Assembly: GCA_016758965.1 (NCBI GenBank)
Contig: JAEPRB010000134.1
Location: 48,009-112,008 of the forward strand
Length of the DNA stretch: 64,000 bases
Direction: 5' to 3'
DNA from: Circinella minor
Lineage: Eukaryota; Mucoromycota; Mucoromycetes; Mucorales; Lichtheimiaceae
Positions 23,163 to 34,428 of this stretch are shown piece by piece; position 1 is the first letter of the stretch; the number at the start of each line of letters is the position of its first letter. Both the position numbers and the translations under genes were made by a program. The notes below the pieces were generated by a model. That model was given only the letters and a program-made list of their open reading frames with translations. It made no database searches and was not told the DNA's origin.

Positions 23163-24923
23163 ATGTTAATGAATTGTGTCATTAATGAAAAATATAAATT
23201 AGATACTCGTGTAGGTGGTGGATCGTATGGTGATGTTTATATTGGTAAAGAAAAAAAAATATATTATTTATTTATTTTTAATACAAAATAGTTTTCAATT
23301 GTTATTAATTAAAAAAAAAACCTGTATTTTTTTTAGGTCATAATGTAGTAACAAAAGCAAAAGTGGCTATAAAAATAGAAGACACACGTAGCGATCATGA
23401 AGATAGACTTTCTCATGAATATAAAGTAAATAAATTACTTTCTGATTATGTTATTGTTCCAAAAGCAAAATATTTTGGTGCTGTAGACAACCGCTATAAT
23501 GCTATGGTAATGGAGTTAATGGGACGTAAGTAAAAAATATACTTTATTTAATTTTGATCTCAAGTTTTTTTTTTTTTTCAATTGAAATAACTTATAGAAA
23601 TTCTTTTATTCGTATAATATTAGCTTCACTGGAAGATTTATTTACCATGTGTAAACGAAAGTTCAATTTAAAAACAGTATTAATGTTAGGAAAACAAATG
23701 GTAAAGAAAAAGGAAAGTATAGAGAAAAATTATTTATTTCATTAATTAACCAAATAAATATGTGGGGGGGGGTATCATTTTTTTTTAGTTAACAAGATTA
23801 GAAACAATGCATAAACAAGGATGGGTTCATCGCGATATTAAACCAGATAACTTTGCAATGGGTGTAGAAGATGGTTCTGATAAAAATGTTCATATTCTTG
23901 ATTTTGGACTTGCAAAAAGATTTAAATATGAACATAAAAATGTTCATGTTTCTTATAAAGATGGTCGATCTAGTGTTATTGGAACAGCCCGTTATACAAG
24001 TATTAATTCTCATATTGGTATTGGTAAGTAAGATTTTATATATATCCCAAAGAAATAAAAAAAAAAGAGTGTTGAATCACAAGTATGGAAAAACTTCAAC
24101 TTCTTCGTTCATTTGATAGAACAAACACGTCGTGACGACCTTGAAGCATTGGGATATACATTGGTTTACTTTTTCAGGGGAAGGTTACCATGGCAAGGCA
24201 TTAAACAAGTAACCACTCAGGAAAAATATCATGCAATATATCGTCAAAAAGATGCGATTTCCATTGAAGAATTATGTAAAGGAATGCCTAAAAAATTCAT
24301 TGATTACTTTCATCATGTTTATAATTTGGATTATTCAACCAAACCTGATTATAAAATGTTACGTCAATTATTCAAGGATATGTTAGCAGAAAAAGGATTT
24401 TTAGATGATAATGACTTTGAATGGCTTGTAAGTATTACTATAAAAGAAAAAGGGGAGGGGAAGGTCTAAGAAACGATGAGAAGTGTAAAAGAGGAATATC
24501 TTTCTTATTGATGTACTCCTTTTTGTTTAGAAAAAACCGGAATATTTAAGAATACTTCATGCACGTATGAAATCACCTCCTCCAACTGTAGTGCTATCAA
24601 TTCCACAATTACAATCAAAACCTTCAGAACCTAAAAAACGAAAAACGAAAAGTCAAAAGAAGCGAGAAGCACTTGCAGCAGGAAAACCAATAAAAGTAAA
24701 ACCAAAATACATTTGTAAAGCTGACAGAGAAAGGTTTGGTGTAAGTTGCAAAAATAAACTTTATACATGATAAAAAGGAAAGGGGGGGAGCGGATGGGTT
24801 GGATGAGATTTTTTCTAAACTCTTTTTAATTCTAACTTTATAATATATATATATATATATTTAAAAAAAAAGATCACAACCAAAACGATTCCTCAAAATC
24901 AACTTAAACTTTATTGCATGTAA
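23163..24923 (+). CDS. casein kinase 1 family protein kinase
   Basis: Seven exons (23163-23244, 23337-23525, 23624-23700, 23789-24023, 24120-24427, 24531-24740, 24873-24923) give 383 aa. The glycine loop is GGGSYGDVY (18-26) and the ATP lysine is in VAIK (K40). The exon 2/3 splice makes GPSLEDLF, a CK1 hallmark. The catalytic loop is HRDIKPDN (D132) and the metal site is DFG (D154). Further on are GTARYTS, RRDDLEALGY and LPWQGIK, all specific to CK1. All catalytic residues are present, so it should be an active Ser/Thr kinase. The C-terminal tail is basic (KKRKTKSQKKREAL), a possible nuclear signal. I added the last exon because GTAAGT follows GGT at 24741 and an AG at 24872 opens a short frame ending at a TAA. 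Without that splice the protein ends at 24770. Confidence 0.88.
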
Positions 24924-25564
24924 AAATTCATTTCTCTTCTCCCACACACATCTCAATTATTATATTTGTATGAAATTAATAACCATACCCCTCAAGCCTT
25001 TTGCACGAGAAAAAACACGAGCACGCGATCTAACCAAACCTGAAATATATATATATATATGTATTTTTTGTCGTATGGGATCGATTTTTGTGCTAACTTT
25101 TCTTTTAATAACACATTTAATACGAATTTAAATAAAATGTATTGATAAAAGAATAAGGAGAGAAAGAGAAAATAATAGAGTTTGAATGTAATGTGTGGAT
25201 GGAAACTTGTCTATTAGATGTAATCGTATATAAAATAGTTGCGTGTAAAAAAAATAACATTATATTATATATTCATTCGCAGCTGTTTATATCTATTCAA
25301 GTATCGAGCTGGAAAAATATAGGGAATGTACTAACTGGTGTGGTATTAGGAAAGGGTATGGCATGGATTTTATATTAATGAGACTCAATGATAATAATAG
25401 CAATAATAATCCATACTGATCTATTATTATCATTAAAAAAATCTGTAGTAACTCATTTAACATAATAATTGACATTTTTTGATGCCTTATTTCTTATTAC
25501 TATTATCTTTTCCTTGATAAAATATATTCAGGGCAAAATCTAATGCCATGTTTTTCTTCGATTA
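24924..25564. other. intergenic, AT-rich
   Basis: This stretch contains the 3' flank of the casein kinase gene and an (AT)n run at 25041-25058. No coding frame looks real. Confidence 0.5.
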
Positions 25565-25722
25565 TTAAGCTTCTTGGCATTTATTTATTAAGTTATGATG
25601 TTCATTATGGGCAGTTCTACCTGTACGATTTTTTTCTCGTGAGTTTTCAATTGTAGTGGTACAGCTTAGACTGCCATAGGTAGCCATTCCTTTTGTGACA
25701 TTAACAGTACGACTTCTCTCAC
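25565..25722 (-). CDS. possible small protein, paralogue of the 28.8 kb ORF
   Basis: A 40-codon frame starts at the ATG at 25687. An open extension upstream to about 25722 reads SERSRTVNVTKG. The peptide TKGMATYGSLSCTTTIE resembles SKGQRFRGIATFENHTTTVE in the small ORF at 28759-28938, sharing KG, then G-I/M-A-T-F/Y, then TTT and V/I-E. I do not recognise a family. There is a stop just upstream of the extension and no ATG for it, so this may be a decayed copy or lack a first exon. Confidence 0.3.
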
Positions 25723-26456
25723 TAAACACCTAAACAGACTTCTTCACCAAGAAACTATACGATTTATTTTTTTTCTTTATATAATTCATTTTGTCAAATG
25801 ATATTCGTTTTAATTGATTTTACACTATTGAAATCATTTTACTAAAATAAATAATATAAAACATATCATTTCTTACTACTCATTAGCGTCAACTTGCTCG
25901 ATTATTATCCATAAAAACGCAATAAAATACTCTTGGATTATTTAATTAAATCAGCTTAATTGGTGCTCGTTAATCGTTTATCGGTACGATTATCTTATTA
26001 ACAATAAAACTAAACAGAATTAAAGGGTCTACTGTAATTTGCCATTTCGGTATTTTTTCTTGATCCTATCAACGACAATAGCATGGTTTCAGTATAGCAC
26101 TTAATATATTATCATAGTATTGAGTATTCTTCAAGCTACTTCAGAAAACAGTTGCATCATAGTAGATATGAGATACATAGTGCATATTTATGCAAGAAAA
26201 AAAAATACCTCGTACTTTGTGTCTTGTTTGTGAATTGATTTGAAGTAATATACCTAGTGTGTTTATAATTTTTTATTATTTTTACGTAATGAATTTTGTA
26301 AAAATAAAATTTGATACATATTGGGATGATAAGCTTAAGCTGCTTATAATGATGTTTTTGGTGGGGAAGAGGGTTGAGGAGCTGATGGTTTATATATATA
26401 TATATGTAATTATATCTATGTGCTAAGTAGTTATAAAGTAGAATATCTAGTCCGGT
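25723..26456. other. intergenic, no gene seen
   Basis: AT-rich DNA with no coherent frame. An (AT)n tract at 26391-26404 lies close to the LINE relic's 3' end. Confidence 0.5.
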
Positions 26457-26920
26457 TCCGCAGGAGGAGGTTCAATCCATTTTAATAAAGCTTTGCCGGG
26501 TTCGGGATCAATGTATTGCTGATAGCTTGATCCTGGGTGTAGGAGGTAGCCTAGTTCTGCTAAGAGCTGACATAGTGTTGGCCATTTATTCTTAAGCTAT
26601 TGAATTTTAGAAGCTGATTTTGGTTTTGAATGGTAGGTTGTTGAAAAAGTAGGAGATTGGGTCGCTAGTTTTTTGGTGTGGGATTGACAGTTGTTGACGC
26701 ATGCGTAAACAACTAATGGAATGAGTTTTGGTTAGGGTTTCTGTTGTGCAATTTGAACATAATTTTCTTTTGCGGCTTGGTAACCATGCTATTCTCCAAT
26801 GTATACATCGACTACGTTCTTTTTTGCTCATGGGAAACCACAATAGTGGGTCAGTGCCGAGTTTGAGTCTACATGCTTGGAGTGTTTTAGATCTGTACGT
26901 CAATGAGAAAGGGAGTTTTG
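26457..26920 (-). pseudogene. 5'-truncated LINE reverse-transcriptase relic, second copy
   Basis: On the minus strand the frame reads SKTLQACRLKLGTDPLLWF, then RCIHWRIAWLPSRKRK. A zinc-type segment follows with C..C and H...C (LCSNC, then HSISCLRM), and then DPISYFFNNLP. After a stop and a frameshift it continues in another frame as WPTLCQLLAELGYLLHPG and YIDPEPGKALLKWIEPPP. This is the same C-terminal region of a non-LTR ORF2 as at 3851-4835, but a divergent copy. No upstream polymerase core remains. It is dead. Confidence 0.8.
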
Positions 26921-27299
26921 CGTCACTTATAAAATTATTTTGCGTTGCCTGGGGAATAATTTTGCGTTAGTAATTTTGCGCCAATGATTTTGCACTTAAT
27001 TTTTTGCGCTGAAGCATTTACATCCAAGCACTTAATATTCTCTAATGCCGCAGGGAAGGTATTAACCAATATTTCATCAACAATTCTCATGAATGAATCC
27101 CATATGAGCCACTTTAAAAAAAAAAATTATAAACACCAGACAACGCAAAATTCCTTTCTTCAGCGTAGATACCTACTGGCTTGCTAAAAAATTCAACTTG
27201 TTAGCTTACCAATTACACATCATTGTTAATGCCCACAAACAATGCCTTTATATGTTTATTATCTGTAACCTACCAACTGCTGTCTAAGAGATTGTTTAC
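26921..27299. other. gene-free, short ATTTTGCG-like repeats
   Basis: Between 26935 and 27015 the motif attttgcg or close variants recurs about five times at irregular spacing. The rest is unremarkable AT-rich DNA. No gene is seen. Confidence 0.45.
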
Positions 27300-27420
27300 G
27301 AAGGGAATCTACTTGCGAGCGTCGCTTTCAGGTAGTAGTTCTTTGAAAAAAGGACGACCCGAGTGAACATGGTAACGAAATGTACGTGCGTTGCATTTAC
27401 ATGGACTATCATTAGTAGCG
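27300..27420. repeat. 121-bp direct repeat, copy 1
   Basis: This block is nearly identical to 27619-27739, with two differences over 121 bp. On the minus strand it has an open frame with CKCNARTFRYHVHSGRPFF, so it may be a fragment of a coding repeat. I do not recognise the family. Confidence 0.85.
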
Positions 27421-27533
27421 TGAGTAGTATCAGTGTTGATATAATTGTTTCCAAAGGTAACTTTTTTTTCTCATTTTTCATTATGCAATTAAAAAAACAA
27501 GGTATAGTGATGCTGAAGTTATCGTATTAACAC

Positions 27534-27534
<1 letters not shown>

Positions 27535-27573
<39 letters not shown>
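27535..27573. repeat. (TC)n microsatellite
   Basis: A pure TC dinucleotide run of about 39 bases between the two copies of the 121-bp direct repeat. Confidence 0.9.
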
Positions 27574-27577
<4 letters not shown>

Positions 27578-27618
27578 GTTGTTTGTAGGTACTGACTATT
27601 ATATAAATCTCTGATGGT

Positions 27619-27739
27619 GAAGGGAATCTACTTGCGAGCGTCGCTTTCATGTAGTAGTTCTTTGAAAAAAGGACGACCCGAGTGAACATGGTAACGAAAT
27701 GTGCGTGCGTTGCATTTACATGGACTATCATTAGTAGCG
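27619..27739. repeat. 121-bp direct repeat, copy 2
   Basis: Second copy of the block at 27300-27420, in the same orientation. The differences are caggtag versus catgtag and tgtacg versus tgtgcg. The distance between copy starts is 319 bp. Confidence 0.85.
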
Positions 27740-28758
27740 CAAGCACTTAGCTGTAAATGATTTGGTGCACTGTAAGTTTGTATTTAATGCTACTTCATGC
27801 TTCTTGCTTGAAAACTGCAGACTAAGGAGATACCCTCTTTTTTTTGGCATCAGTAGTAAATATTGCCTGGAGAATGAGTTATTTCATGTTATTTATTATT
27901 TTTTGACGATTTTAATTATTTTTGGGACAGATTTGAAGTTCAATACAGTCGATAACCTTACTAAAGCACAAGCAGTAACAAAAAAATTGAAATGCAAATG
28001 TGATGAAATAGTTTTCTGACTATTGTAAAAAGTGTTTATTGTAAACGATCTCTTTGGAGTTTATACTTCAAATTAACTATTTTATCTGTTTATAATAAAA
28101 AATTATTGTGATCAACATTGATACCTTTTTATAATTCTGTTGCTAATGATTTTATGTTTTTCTTCTACCTCATCAGATGAAGCTTTTTTTTTATCAAGTA
28201 AGGTACTTGGTTTCTTCTCTGGTTGGTAGATCTGTTAGTTTGTTCTTTTATTTAGCACTGTCGTTGTGTATTTAGTACAATTGAGTTAATTCCTGGAGTA
28301 TAAATTTATGTTTTAAGATTTATCTTTTGTATAAATGTATTTTTGAAAATGATGATTGGAAAAATACGGCGACTACTAAATTCTTCATGATATAATATTG
28401 ACGTTGACTAATCATTTACACGGGGTATTATTAGTATATAACAGATTTTATTATTTGGCAAATTATTATTATTTCATAAAAATGTCATTGAAAAGAGAAA
28501 TCGTCCATACGTACAATTTATATTATTTACAGTAGTTTTATGATAAACGAAAAAAAAGGAAGGGTGAAAGTTAAAACGGTACATGATTAATTTGTTTTTG
28601 TTTTTCTCATGAAAAGTTTAATGTGGAGATTGTGCAATTTTATGTTTGTGTGTATGCTTATATTTATTCGCATGTGTTGGTTAGAGTTATTTAATATATA
28701 ACATGCTGTAGGGGAGGGAGAGAAGAGTAAAAGAAAACGGCACTAATTTGATTTAGGT
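27740..28758. other. intergenic, no gene seen
   Basis: AT-rich with scattered short frames, none with gene-like composition. The last 200 bases are downstream of the small minus-strand ORF at 28759. Confidence 0.45.
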
Positions 28759-28938
28759 TCATCGTATGGATCCAGAGTTGTCACTGTCATAAACTTGATC
28801 TATCGATCCTTTTCTCGGTATTGATGGTGTAATTACGATATTGGGTGTTTCAACGGTAGTAGTGTGATTTTCAAACGTGGCAATTCCTCTAAAACGTTGT
28901 CCTTTTGATGTTTGCGCCTCAACGATTGTATTTGACAT
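28759..28938 (-). CDS. small hydrophilic protein, 59 aa, unknown
   Basis: A short ATG-to-TGA frame on the minus strand, too short for a routine ORF cut-off. The product begins MSNTIVEAQTSKGQRFRGIA and ends DSDNSGSIR. It is hydrophilic, with no signal peptide or membrane segment. Upstream there is a plausible 5' UTR intron, with a donor-like GTACGTAT near 29035 and AG sites just before the ATG. A related peptide occurs at 25565-25722 on the same strand. I do not recognise a family and infer no function. Confidence 0.4.
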   Translation of the reverse strand: MSNTIVEAQTSKGQRFRGIATFENHTTTVETPNIVITPSIPRKGSIDQVYDSDNSGSIR

Positions 28939-30111
28939 AGCTACCAGATAATTCTATTATATATTGAATAATAAGTTATTATGTATATATTTACAACAAA
29001 ATGCCACACCCATGTCCTCAAAGATATATACGTACCTTCCACTGAAACAAAAATTTCAAAGTAGGGTGTATTTCACTTGTAACCGCCAAAATCGAGAAAT
29101 TGTTTCAATTTTGTCATTTAGAACACCGCTACTATATATAGTAAATATTATGTTTATCGTGTAACGAAAGTAGGGAAAAAATCTCTGATCAGTGATGCAG
29201 ATATAGGGATATGAAGTGGGAAACACGAATATGAAGTATATTTCCTAGAAGAGAATTTTTCAACAAAATCAGCTGCTTCATTGATTGAAATTCTTTGTAT
29301 ATATGCAATTCAAAAGATCACGCTCTATAAAAAAAGCATTGAACTACAGTTGGATTTAATTGATAGGGGAAAGTCTAATAAAAAAAAACCCAGCAAAGTA
29401 TTGTCTGAAAGCTTGAAATGATTAACTGCTGTTAACTTATACTGGTCGTTTTTCTGCTCCAGTATCTCTTAATCTAGTTGCATTTGCAGTAGTATTTTTG
29501 ATCGGATTCAAATATAAGACTTGCATCTTCTGCAGTTTTATAAAGAGCTGTTTTCTTTTCGCAGAGATCAGGCTATTACAAGTTATAAGGCTATTATAAG
29601 GCTATGTAGTAGATGTTTTACACAATAATTATTATTATCCTTGTATCTTCATGTCACTTCGTTTTCGGTTTCTTTCTAGGACTGGAGCATGGTGATCGAA
29701 CTAAAGCCTATAGATCCTTTTAAAATTAGTTTTATGTATATTTTCAAAATAGCCCCCTTTTCTTTTCTTCACATTTTCAGTATATCGGATATATATGCCC
29801 CATTCAATCATTTCACCTTTGTTAGATGGATATACTAACCCACACAGTACTTGAAGTTGCACATTGGATTTATATGTTTCTGCTTCGAAGATTTTGTGTA
29901 ACATTGCGGAGATACATTAATAAACTGTTTCAATTTTCTCCACCCTCTGCTAAAATTGAGCTTCACCGATCAACTTTGACAACCTTCAGCTTCGTCACAG
30001 CTTTTTTTTTTTTTGGGAAGCTAATCCATAATAAATGTTTTAGATATGCATAAAAATATATGTTATCGATTAAAAAGTCAAAATATTTAGTTTGCATGTT
30101 TCTGAAGCTCT
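28939..30111. other. intergenic, no firm gene
   Basis: Mostly AT-rich. The minus strand at 29701-30000 has broken open stretches (for example KLKVVKVD near 29980) that may belong to the relic at 30112-30633, but I could not connect them in frame. Confidence 0.4.
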
Positions 30112-30633
30112 CTAAATTTGGGGTAAAATCCTGGCGGTTATATCCTTGAAACTTTCAAGTTGCGAAGCTCGTTTTGGAAGAACCAGTGCCTGCAGTGGTC
30201 TAGCAATAAAAACATTGTTTTCAAATGACATAGTATAAGCGTGACCTTCGGCGCCTATATTTTTCAAGGAACAGTCTCTGTTAACAAATTATATAGCAGG
30301 TATAGATAAAAAAATAAAAATAGACCCCACTTACCAGACCAGTCCATGGCAATGGTAGAGCTGAAACATCCCATCTTAACTAATTTTGATAAAATACTTG
30401 CATTCGTTCTCAAGTTTTTCCCTTGTTGTTTAAATAATGTAGCATCTGCAGCTTCGTATCGTTTCCATTCACAACTGCTCAATTCATGTAAAACTTTGTC
30501 CAATACTGCCGTTGCAAGTAGGTCCACCTTCGATCCAAACGTATTTTGTTGTTGTTAGGTGGTTGTAATATTACTTGATAAAGATTGTAAGATAACCATG
30601 GAATTCTTACTAGCTTGAGACACACATTCGCCA
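30112..30633 (-). pseudogene. fragment of a lineage-type hypothetical gene
   Basis: Two minus-strand exons can be read, 30633-30335 and 30254-30112, joined by GTAAGT...TATAG. The joined frame has SKVDLLATAVLDKVLHELSS, then FKQQGKNLRTNASILSKL, then MDWSG, and after the splice EGHAYTMSFENNVFIARPL and ALVLPKRASQLESFKDI, ending in TAG. An in-frame TAA falls near 30555. The block KNLRTNASIL...MDWSG recalls multicopy hypothetical proteins of Mucorales, from memory only. The nonsense codon and missing ends suggest a pseudogene. Function is unknown. Confidence 0.5.
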
Positions 30634-31003
30634 CTATAAAAAGAGGACACTGTTAATGATTCTCTTTATAATTGCCACCGCTATTCCTAAAATTTGTATG
30701 CATTACATACTCCCTTATTTTAATTTTTGTATTCCGAAACAGGGAATCCAGCGAAAACTTGAATTGTGCGCCCCTAAACCTCAATTTCCATTGGCTGCTA
30801 CTTATTTCTGCTGCTTTCTTGCTCAGCAACCAATTAAACACATTCAAATCCATTAAGCCTGATGATGTAATTTTTTTTTTCGCGTTTGTTTTTTTTCTCT
30901 CTCTCCCACTTCTCTCACAAAACATCACAAAAAAAAAAAACTAAAGACGATGCATCTACCATCCTGACATATTAATATTTATATTCATGTAAAAATATTT
31001 TTT
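30634..31003. other. downstream flank of MULE gene
   Basis: This AT-rich flank has an A-run at 30930-30941 and no supported gene. I looked here for the far terminal inverted repeat of the transposon and did not find one by eye. Confidence 0.4.
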
Positions 31004-31353
31004 TTAATAACGAGGCTGGTGATTTGAAGGACCATTTCTGCTATTCCAGCTTTTTAACTCGTTTGTTTCATTTTGAAACATTGTGGAAATTCTGTTAAGG
31101 ATATGAACAGGTACACTTTTCATATCCTTTGTTTTTTGAACTTGGATCTTTAGTTCCTCAAAGGAATCTATAAATCTATATATATATATATATATATATA
31201 TGTATAATCATTATTAAATTGTCACTGCTAACTCAACATATCTTTTTTTTTGTACTCTATACTGTACCTCTCCATAGCTTCATTGAGAAGGGCTTGCGAT
31301 GCCACACGCGAAGCCTCTTCTGTTTGGATGATTGGGATTTGCTGCTGTACTTG

Positions 31354-31384
<31 letters not shown>

Positions 31385-33669
31385 AATGATAATAATGAGG
31401 AAGCCGTTGTCGGGCGGATCAAGCTTATGTTTAGAACACGATTAACCTGGATTATTCAAACATTATTACTAGTTCAAGATTATATATATAATGTACATCT
31501 ATTAATACCTACCAAATACATGTGCTTGCATGGTGAATCGTTTGCTTCGTTGTCGGGACACGTACAAGAAATAATGTAATCGTCATCAACATCGAACAAC
31601 ACATCGTATGTAATACTTTCGTCTGTGAACGAAAGTACTTTGATTATGTTGCCGTGTTGACTAACGATCCTGGCAGCAGCTTCTTCTTCTATAGTTGCAA
31701 TAAGAATTTGAATGATAATAATATATATTGGATAAACTGATGAAAACGACTACTTACCATTCAGCTCATTCACTCGGGCAAGCCTTGTTCTTTCTGCCTT
31801 GTTCATTCTACGAAGCCTGAACTTGGCTACCGTGCAAAGATGATCCTGCATCAAATCAGGGAGAACAAGACTCCAAAGAATGTACACAAGTACATCAACA
31901 CGTTGCCTTCTCAGACTTGGCAAATATACCTCCTTTAATTGGCGGTGCCAAGTCTCTATGTAGTTGTTGGTATTTACATGATGATGGCGCTTTTTTACAT
32001 GTGGTAAGCTATAAGAGTCATTGGAAATGCTACATAAAAATGTGTATATTTAAAAAAAAGACTTACATTACGCCATGCTTGGCTCCATTTTTCACGTTTC
32101 CGAAGAAACTCTCTTTCAAAATATTGATAGAGCTCGGGGCCATCCCATTCTTCATCAACATCAATACACCAGGTCTCAAACTTTTCAAGTTCAAGATCAA
32201 AATCAACTGGTGTTTCAGCTCTCATCATATTCATCATTAGGGAGAGTGCTACTTCACGCATTTCTCTCTTTTCCTTCAGAGTTTTTGATGGCGTGGATGG
32301 TTTTGCCGTGAGTTTGGTAAGAATATTTTTCTTCCATGCACGAAGGACATGCCAATGACAGATAAGTATCTTCACATTGTCAGTATATGTGCCAGATGAT
32401 ACATCATCATTTACAGTATTATATGCCTTATTAATAGCAGCTATCTCTGTATCAGAATCGTCGATCATAACACGGGATGGTATATATCCATGTTCATCCT
32501 TAAGCCATTGAAGCCAATACAAGATTGGATATTGAGCTTGTGAATTTGTAATCATCCACGTCAATGGTTTGCCCTTTCCAGTAATCCTGCATCTTGCTAC
32601 AAGTGTGTAGAGATAACAGTCATGATTGGTACCATCCACACAAGTCTTATGGGTCGAATCAAGACATACGAGATCTCCATTCTCTTTCAATAGCTATATA
32701 ATAAAGAATACATGATTGATCAGGTAAATGTATCATGTATTTTTATTTGTGTCGATTATCTTACCTTTAATTGCCATTGTGACATGAATGCAAAAAAGAA
32801 CATTCCCTCTTCATATCTATCAAGATTTTTTGAAGCGAAATATCCTCTTTCATGTTGGATTTTAGTGCCCCATTTCATAAGACTGTTTGCCATCGAAGGA
32901 TGAAGTTGGGATTGGCGTCTAAGATGGATTTTCATCACATAATAGACATGGTGATAATCAATTCTCACTGATTGTGGTAATTGATCATAGTCTTCGCTAT
33001 CCAAGATATTTTCAAGAACATCTTTGTCAAGACGAAGCATATGTTTAATATTTCTCCAGGTAAGACTTTTCTCCACTTGAGCTTGGATGAATTCCATCAC
33101 AAACCGAGGGAGTGTACCGGAAGTTGTATCTATGTTGCTGCCAGGTTCATGACCAGTATGCTTACGCCGGTATTGTACCGTGATCATGTTCTTGTCTACA
33201 CTGTTGTTATTAACAAAGGCAGTAAATCCTGCCTGGCAATTGCAACAAAATGATTTTTCTCCTCGAGGGGGACCACTTCGTTGGCAGGCAAATCGCTAAC
33301 ATATATTTAATTAATCATGTAATGAAAAGAAAGTAAATTAATAAATACTTATAAAAAAATAAATGAAAAATATCTGATTATGTATATAAAACAAATTATT
33401 AAAAATATTACTTCATTGAAAATAAATGATTCATTTCCTCTGCCACGTTTTTGACCAGGTGGAGGATGTATATATCCATGTTCAAGATATTCATTGTTCT
33501 TAAGTCTACGTCCACCATCACTTTTAGTTTTATTATAAAATCTACAGTTGTAGATTGCTTCTTGATCTTTGATCCAATCACGATATTCTAATCTTGGAAT
33601 AGTCAACGTTATAGGTGTACCATCATTTTCAGGTCGAGTGATAAATGTGGTAGTAAGATAGTTTTCCAT
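31004..33669 (-). CDS. MULE (Mutator-like) transposase, apparently intact
   Basis: Seven exons: 33669-33412, 33295-32765, 32693-32067, 31989-31758, 31688-31513, 31446-31268 and 31175-31004. All join in phase to 724 aa. The N-terminus has a Zn-binding domain of FAR1/FLYWCH style, CQRSGPPRGEKSFCCNC, then HTGH (C90, C106, H132, H135). The MULE core has the first Asp in CLDSTHKT (D275), TGKGKPLTWMI, and a second acidic site in MIDDSD (341-344), followed by CHWHVLRAWKK. A C-terminal SWIM finger reads SCTCPDNEANDSPCKH (C591, C593, C603, H605). A ten-Ser run comes from the GATGAT microsatellite at 31359-31382. All three domains and the frame are preserved, so the gene is either a recently active transposon or a domesticated copy. 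No terminal inverted repeats were found by eye. Confidence 0.85.
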
Positions 33670-33935
33670 ATTATTATAGATCAAAGAAAATTCAGGGGAA
33701 AAAATAAATAAAGAATTGATAACAAAACTTTAAAAAAACGAAAAAAAAAAAATCAAAGTCAAAATGCCAAAGTCAAATGAGGAAATAGCAGTCAAAATGG
33801 TATTTATTGGTAGGCCAAATATTTGGCCAATAAAATTTGAGGTTTACGGGCACACAATTCAAGGCTTGCGGGAATCCAGTAACACAGCAAATCGGCGATA
33901 AAAGGCTGCTTCCGAATCCAGTTCTTCTGTACCCC

Positions 33936-33990
33936 AATGAATTTTTTTCGCAGATTTCAAAAAATTAATTTTTCATTTTTGAAACCCCCT
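33936..33990 (-). mobile_element. fold-back MITE family, copy b (truncated)
   Basis: It matches the family's outer arms, aatgaatttttttcgcagat joined to the 3' arm ttcatttttgaaaccccct, followed by ATTA. The other terminus is missing. It lies about 270 bp upstream of the MULE gene's start. Confidence 0.75.
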
Positions 33991-33993
33991 ATT

Positions 33994-34428
33994 AGCATTC
34001 ATGCTTTTCCATCGATGATTTTATTTTGTCATTTACGTTAATTGCAAGATGTTGAGTAATTTGTAAATATCGTTTCCCTTATTTTTACAATAATCAGCTT
34101 GAAGATGGAGTACTTTTTCCAATAAACAATCGCTGTCAACAATAACAATTTTATCCTTTTTACTAGATTAAGATTATGAAAATTAGTATGCATATTTTAA
34201 CTTTTCTCTTTGTTTATCTTTTTATCATACTTAGCCGGAATTAATTCTTCAAGCAACTGAGCTGCATTTTGAGACATGCTGTTACAGACTTAGTAACAGG
34301 CAGACTTCGGTAAAAGCGAACTCATGGTAACATGGGTTGTACAAGCTGGTTCAGCAATATAAAAGGGCTGCTGGACTGGAAAAATAAAAAATTAACCTCT
34401 TTTTCTACTGTATCATTTATTGACCTGG
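33994..34428. other. intergenic between two same-strand genes
   Basis: This separates the hypothetical gene ending at 34429 from the MULE start at 33669. It is AT-rich and has no further gene. Confidence 0.45.

Noticed and set aside
27535..27573. CRISPR-like spaced repeat with the flanking 121-bp copies
   Set aside because: There are only two long direct repeats and a dinucleotide tract, in a eukaryotic genome. There is no repeat-spacer pattern.
31359..31382. GATGAT microsatellite as a separate feature
   Set aside because: It lies within an exon of the MULE gene and encodes its serine run.
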